A DNA stretch of 64,000 nucleotides from Lunularia cruciata (Eukaryota > Streptophyta > Marchantiopsida > Lunulariales > Lunulariaceae). The notes beneath the pieces are model-generated. The model saw only the letters and a program-made list of their open reading frames with translations, ran no database searches and was not told the DNA's origin. This document shows, piece by piece, positions 58,640 to 64,000 of the stretch; positions within the stretch are counted from its first letter, which is position 1; each line of letters begins with the position of its first letter. Location: the NCBI GenBank assembly GCA_948567375.1, contig OX419757.1:17560974-17624973 (forward strand). The letters run 5' to 3'. The position numbers were made by a program, and so were the translations under genes.

Positions 58640-60265
58640 CCTCCCAGACTACTAACCCGAACTGCAACGCTTCGCAGCCATTCTTCAAACGGATTTCGAC
58701 AATCACCGACACACTTTCAGAACGTTCCGACGACTAGTGAGGATAGTAAATTGAGCATACTCCATCGCCAGTTTCATGTGTGCCATCTCGGCATCCCTTC
58801 AGCTGAGGACCCAGAATTCGAACCAAACATTCCTGGTACACAGTCATTCTCGGCAGGATCTCTTCTCCTTGCTTGACAAACTCAGCAATACGAATCCCTT
58901 GATTTCATATTCTGCATCAGCCCGCCAAATCGACATGCCTAAACCTTGTTACTTTCAGTTAGCAGAGATGGACTTAACAGAACCCAAAACTTGGCACCTA
59001 CTATGAAAGATTGACCGGTATCGTTTATGGTTGACGTGGCGCGTGAGTCTTAGCTAGCCGTAAATTGTCTTTCAAATTCAGTGACCAGGTAGCTTATTCT
59101 TATAATTGTTCACTATAACTATATCTTGACAGATTCGAAGGTCATCAACAAGCTAGGTTAAAACCTTGACAAGAACATTGCTTGCCAAGTCATGGCCTGG
59201 CGACTGTGAGCACGTGTCGACACATGGCGACAGGAGTACTATTCAGTCTTCCTACCAACTTGGGGTGCCGTTAAACTTGGTGCCAAGTTTGGGTATGGTT
59301 ACTTTCATGTCTGTACAATTAGTTAGACTCTAAATGGATCAATACTAATGAATACTATCGAATGATTCCAGTTTTGAAAGACTCGCAGTACACCACTATT
59401 CTTTCGGTGTCGTGTATGCTACGGAAAGGAACTGAGAAGAAGGCGACCGCGTAGGAAAACCGAAGGATGGCAAGACCCCATCAAGCCGTACAAAAGAGAA
59501 AAAAAAAAAAAGGTAACGTAGGGCTAAGCACCAATAGAGTCTATATGAGAAATCTGAGATATAAGATACTCGAACTATGCAACTTGGAACTTGGAGATGT
59601 GAGTTCTACAACTTAATGGTAATTAGATGATGATAGATACTTGACTTGCGATACAACAGCGAGATATGTGTATACTTTTGTCATACTATTTTAATATACA
59701 TGTGTTGATTCTACTTGATTGAAGATAATAAAAAATAACATAATTATATAAAGTTCTTATTTAGATATTTGATAACTCAGAAAATGAAGGGAAATTATAC
59801 CTATGATCCTAAAAAGTTGAGAAGCACACATTTTATTAAGACTGACTAGGACAAGTTGAGTGGTATTATAGAAGAGAACTCTCACTTCAAAAATAAAGTG
59901 AAATCTTAGTCATGGGTAAATGGAACACGTATAACTACATTTGTGCTTTATTATGCACTTATTTGAGTATTGTGAGTTGTTGAATGATACTTTTTCTATA
60001 GGATTTAACAAAGCCTTTAAATTAGTTTGCAAGAGTTAGTTATAGTTAAGAAAAAGTTGGTAATATTTTAGAGGAGTTTGAAAGAGTGACAAATGATAAC
60101 TTTTTTAATATCGAGTTATATTATTTTTAGATGTTTTACTTCAACAAAAGAGGTGAGAACTTATAATTCCATAAGTCTTTCTAATGTATATTTTCCATAT
60201 AGTCCAAGGAAAGCCCATGTGAATGAATCTTTGACCTAATTGTTTAGACAAGATAACACAATATG
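58640..60265. other. Upstream region of the SWI2/SNF2 gene
   Basis: 58640-59560 is GC-balanced and would hold promoter and 5' UTR; a 76-codon plus frame (58776-59006) shows no motif. After about 59560 the DNA turns AT-rich with nothing recognisable. Confidence 0.45.
59437..59505 (+). repeat. Dispersed GC-rich repeat, copy 2
   Basis: GAAGGCGACCGCGT, GAAGGATGGCAAGAC and CATCAAGCCGTACAA followed by an A-run, matching 17255-17320 in order and spacing. It sits about 0.8 kb upstream of the SWI2/SNF2 start. Confidence 0.55.
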
Positions 60266-60458
60266 TGTAATAATATGGAGTTAGCATATGCTAAATATAG
60301 CTAAATGGAGGTATAACCACCGTATATCTTGAACATTCTCAAAATGTTCAAGAAGCATCCATGAAGCTTCTTGGTGAGAAGTTTAGTAATTAAATTCTAT
60401 GTCAAGTTGACAACTAGTTTAACTTGTATGTCAAGTAAACAATTAACTTAGCTTGCAC
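60266..60458 (+). repeat. Chromovirus LTR, left piece (copy 3)
   Basis: Starts TGTAATAATATGGAG like the family LTR and runs into AACTTAGCTTGCACC, where the sequence switches to an unrelated minus-strand element. The LTR resumes at 62948. A new 10-bp hairpin CTTGAACATT/AATGTTCAAG is at 60328-60352. Confidence 0.7.
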
Positions 60459-61184
60459 CAAATCAATAGGTCCATGTCTCTCCAGATCATGCACCCCCAT
60501 CAAGGAAATATCTACTAGTATGGCCTTTTGGTAACATCTGACTGTTGACATCGGTATTAACTCAAGATACCAATAGGCCAAGTGTGCCACATGATGGAGA
60601 GAGACTCGCCTAGTAGTCTCATCTCTCTCCACATACAAGTACCTTTGTACTCGTATACCCTCTCTTAGAACCATAGCTAGTCCAATGCTAATCCACCAAA
60701 CAACTCCCTCTATTGGATATTGCCAAGCAATGAGTGTGGTATCCAAAGGTGTTACTTTGCCTACTTTGGCAGTGGACGCAAGGTGCTACTTTGCCTACTT
60801 TGGCAGTGGCTCAACTCCTTGTCTAGTATTCCATACCAAAACTAGACTACTTTGGCCTCAGTAACTCCTTGACTAAAATTGATCAACCATCTCATGCAAG
60901 TGTATGCCTTGTGTAGGCTCTCTCGAGCCTTCTATTGGAACTCCTACAAGCTCCTTAGCTTGTCAATCCATATGATTTGGTAGTTTTTCCTCAAACAATA
61001 GAAAAACTCCACCATGGGGTTAAACCCCTGTACTAAACCACATCCTATAATAGTACCTCCACTCTATAGTAACACCATCTCTAAAAGATCCACCAATGCT
61101 ATTAGAGCTAGAACTTGTGGGTGCTATTGATCTACCTTTAGAAACCAAGCCTAAAGTGATGGAGACATAGTTTAGAGACCAATA

Positions 61185-61420
61185 CTATCTCCATAGCTCA
61201 ATCTTCTCCAAGTGAGCTCTACTTAACTCATGGTAGTCGTCCATCAATGGACCTTCCAAATGTTGAAGCAACTCCTTTCACGCCATGAAAGGTATGAACA
61301 AAGTTGGGTTTTTCATCTGCTACAGATTACACCAACTATCAAACCCTTGGATGAAGTCATCCAACTCAATGGTACCCACTAAACCAATAATACTTGGGAC
61401 CTTTAGAGGCCCCATAAATC
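61185..61420 (-). pseudogene. Gag relic of the PHD-type element
   Basis: One minus-strand frame with only two internal stops (TAG and TGA) encodes a gag-like helical segment: DDFIQGFDSW, PTLFIPFMA, KELLQHLEG, DDYHELSRAHLEKIELW. The order of Trp, Leu and acidic residues resembles the retrotransposon gag domain. Confidence is limited by decay. Confidence 0.45.
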
Positions 61421-62748
61421 TCATCCATGTCCCATAACAACGGTGTAGACACAACAAGTGCACTCTTTATTAAATCAGCTCTTGTATCAAACTCCAACTC
61501 AAAATCAATCTCCTCCTTCACCTAAACTTGAGAAACAAATTGATATCGATCGCCACTCCAACTAAACCCATTGTGTATTATAGTGCTATCTCCCCTAGAA
61601 TCCCCAAAGAACTCTATTGTGACAAAGTAACCAGAAATTGCAACCCGCAACTATAACATCCGCAAGTACCCCACCAAGTGCCAACACCACCGACTATTGT
61701 AGCTCTAACTATGAAAACTACACTAGGGGAAAGGGCAACCTGTAACCAACCATCACAACACACACTCTCATGGTCTATAGGTCATCACTTCTTGCCTCAC
61801 CAAAGAAATGCATAGGTAGTATGATTGGTCATCACTCCACCCTCACTATCGAGTATACACCAAAGCACAAACATTCTAAATTTAGGGCACCTCACACACA
61901 CATGGTGCACAAACACAAAGTAGAGAATGGAGGAGGTACAATCACAAGAAGGCTAAACAAAAACCCTTCATCTCATAAAAATCAACACCGGATTGACTCT
62001 ACCACCATTTGGCATTTGACATAATTGAAGCACTTATCTACTTCTCAAGCTACAAGGATCATTGAGAATGAGATCAAAGTTCTTGCCAAAATTTGACGTA
62101 AACCCTTCATAAAATTCAACATAAAATTTGATGTGAATCTCTAAAAATGGCTGACTGCCAAATCCTCCACTAACTCTTCACTCAAGCTAAATTGGAAAGA
62201 TGAGGATCTTCAAATCTCTAATTTATGAGAATGAGTTCCCAACCCCACCTTCAATTTCACTTTCTAAGCTCCACTCGCACCAAATTGGTATTGTTTTCAC
62301 CTCCTAAGCTCAAAATCACAACTATTGCTTGAAATCAACTCTCTTTAGCTCCAAATTTGGCCAACACTTCTGCACACAATCACTCCCAATGAAAACAAAA
62401 CTAAGATCAAGGTACTTCGATCCATCCCGCTTGGAGATACCACCACCACCTTTAGTTCTTGCACCCGATTTCCCCTTGACTCTCACTTCTCTAATGTAAT
62501 CAGTTTGTTTATACAACTCAAATCACACTCAATTAGATCAATACTTGATCTATCACTCATTGATCTACCAACCATTGGGTATTGATTATAGTCAAGTCAC
62601 ATCCACTCTAGCTAAGAGAATCTAGGTGACGCTTGCCGACTTTTGTCCACCATAGCCAAGAACTCAAAGGCTCAACATCAAAGAAATGAGCTCTCTAGAG
62701 CTGCATTTCAAAACTATACCCCTTGGACTCAAGTTAGGTTTTAAGCCC

Positions 62749-62767
62749 TTAGGGTTTAGGGTTTAGG
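62749..62767 (-). promoter_or_regulatory. Telo-box-like repeat in LTR
   Basis: On the minus strand two AAACCCTAA-type telomere-like units stand in a row inside the nested LTR. Such telo boxes occur in plant promoters; they could also be a chance or interstitial telomere motif. Confidence 0.4.
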
Positions 62768-62947
62768 TCCTACTAATGGCATACCCAACGGTCCAAACAA
62801 TGCAAGTGAAAATGGGCCCCACCATGTAGTTAGTGCTACAAACACAAAAATTTTATGTCAACAAGTAATCAATGAGTAACTACCGAGATACTCGTGACTA
62901 TCAACACTACTACTCCAGAGTCCAAGCAATCTAGGTGCGACACTACA

Positions 62948-63257
62948 AATGGCATGACATATGTATGCCAAGTAGGTAGCTTCTAGAAGGAAGCTTAAAA
63001 AGCTTCCCAACTAGCTTAGTTTGCACACCAAGTAGGTGATTCTTAGGAGAAAGCTTCTTTGGAAGCTTCTTGATTGGCTTAGCTTGGACTCCAAGAAGGT
63101 GTTTCTAGTAGGAGCCTTCCCAAGAGTCTTGTGTATTTCCTATAAATATTAAAGCCTGAGCTCATGCTAGGCACTAAGAGTTTTCTTCATTCAAGAGTCC
63201 CAATGGGATATTCACTTTGGTCTTTTATCCTCTTATCTCTCTTCTCAATGTTTTACA
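62948..63257 (+). repeat. Chromovirus LTR, right piece (copy 3)
   Basis: Continues the family LTR with two tandem units carrying GAAGCTTC dyads, TATAAATA at 63141-63148, and the end GTTTTACA at 63257. Confidence 0.8.
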
Positions 63258-64000
63258 TCAATGTCAAAGCAAGAATGACATGGATGGATTTATGGACCAC
63301 TAAATCCATTTACTCAAAATAGTTAGGATTTTTGTGTTCATAAACTACCCAAATATCATGTCATGCAATTTATCATTTCATATTTTGGGTACAAATTTTT
63401 GGATATAATCACCTTGATCAATAAACCATTGATACTTCCTATTGTAAAAGAGCAAAGAGCAGTAGACATGTTGCATCTACATGTGAACTGAAATAATTGC
63501 AAATAGTTTGATAAAGTAGTAGCTATAGCGACAATGTACAAAGTTATCATTACTATGCAATAACAAATTCAGCACCTTACTCTATTGTTGAAAGAGAGAG
63601 ATCATCAACAATAAGAGCATGAAGACAGATCATAATTTCAAGAAAGAGAAAAGCAAATATGATTTCTAAAGCCCAAGGTATTTGAAGGTTATAATCTCGT
63701 GGTTGTAGTGGAGATTTTATGTTTGATTTTAAATGTTATTTTGAAGCTACAAATCTTCAAGATGAATAGAGCCAAATTCTCTTGGTTTCTAGCCAATTGG
63801 ATAAAGTGGCAAAACTATGGTGGCAATTTTCAGTGGAACAAGCTTAGTGACAACTTTTTGTACTAATTTTGACATGGGAATAATTTAAGAGTGCTAGAAT
63901 AAGAAGATTCCAAGCTTTAAATGTTCCATGAGATAGATTTATAGAATTGAGGTAGATTGGTTTGTGAAGAGCTACATCATTCAATTCTAGAATACTATAA
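63258..64000 (+). mobile_element. 5' part of third chromovirus copy (gag relic)
   Basis: A decayed primer site (CAATGTCAAAGC, 63259-63270) follows the LTR, then leader and gag sequence parallel to 2137-2900 of element 1 and 40521-41240 of element 2 (for example GCAATAACAAATTCAGCACC near 63557). It runs out of the window at 64000. No long frame survives. Confidence 0.8.

Larger units (their letters stand above)
60459..62947 (-). mobile_element. Fragment of PHD-type gypsy element nested in an LTR
   Basis: Read on the minus strand, an LTR starts TGTAGTGTCGCACC at 62947 and aligns to 845-1255 of the window. Non-coding sequence follows to about 61600, then a gag-like relic at about 61410-61190: DDFIQGFDSWCNLQ, a stop, MKNPTLFIPFMA, a stop, KELLQHLEGPL. 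A 110-codon frame (60746-60414) runs across the left border and is not recognised. No second LTR is present, so the 3' part is lost. AATGG follows the right border at 62948-62952, without a matching left copy. Confidence 0.55.

Noticed and set aside
58811-58826. Minus-strand GGTTCGAATTC resembling a tRNA T-arm
   Set aside because: The flanking bases do not form a T stem or acceptor stem.

Overview
The window is nuclear DNA of a land plant. Three intron-containing genes with plant-type orthology, all on the minus strand, sit in two islands of mixed base composition. Decayed, AT-rich LTR retrotransposons of plant type surround them. One gene encodes a protein with chloroplast-type features, which excludes animals and fungi. 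Dense old Ty3/gypsy elements and fairly short introns would suit a non-seed plant (lycophyte, fern or bryophyte), but that is only a guess.

Layout. 1-1370: 3' end of a degenerate Ty3/gypsy element whose integrase is followed by a PHD-finger relic, then part of its LTR. 1711-7317: a complete but pseudogenised chromovirus (element 1) with 5-bp target duplications, inserted into an older coiled-coil reading frame. 7323-17000: AT-rich relics with partial LTRs. 17.0-36.7 kb: gene island with a cytosolic pyruvate kinase (510 residues, 3 exons) and a chloroplast S1-domain protein like Arabidopsis SDP (1028 residues, 13 exons). 36.7-40.1 kb: a tandem array holding a U6 snRNA pseudogene, and a solo LTR. 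40090-45776: a second chromovirus of the same family (element 2), more decayed. 45.8-53.7 kb: AT-rich, with a long degenerate tandem array, two perfect hairpins and a MITE-like foldback. 54034-58639: a SWI2/SNF2 ATPase of the SWITCH 2/ERCC6L2 group (1068 residues, 8 exons). 60266-64000: a third chromovirus copy whose LTR is split by a minus-strand fragment of the PHD-type element.

The three genes have no evident shared pathway (glycolysis, chloroplast RNA metabolism, chromatin/DNA repair). The most interesting non-genic signal is in the chromovirus LTRs. They are built of tandem units packed with GAAnnTTC dyads, including perfect three-site heat-shock elements, just upstream of a TATAAATA box. 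This resembles a heat-inducible retrotransposon promoter. Exon structures were assembled by eye from GT-AG borders, reading phase and remembered family sequences; no alignment or search was run.
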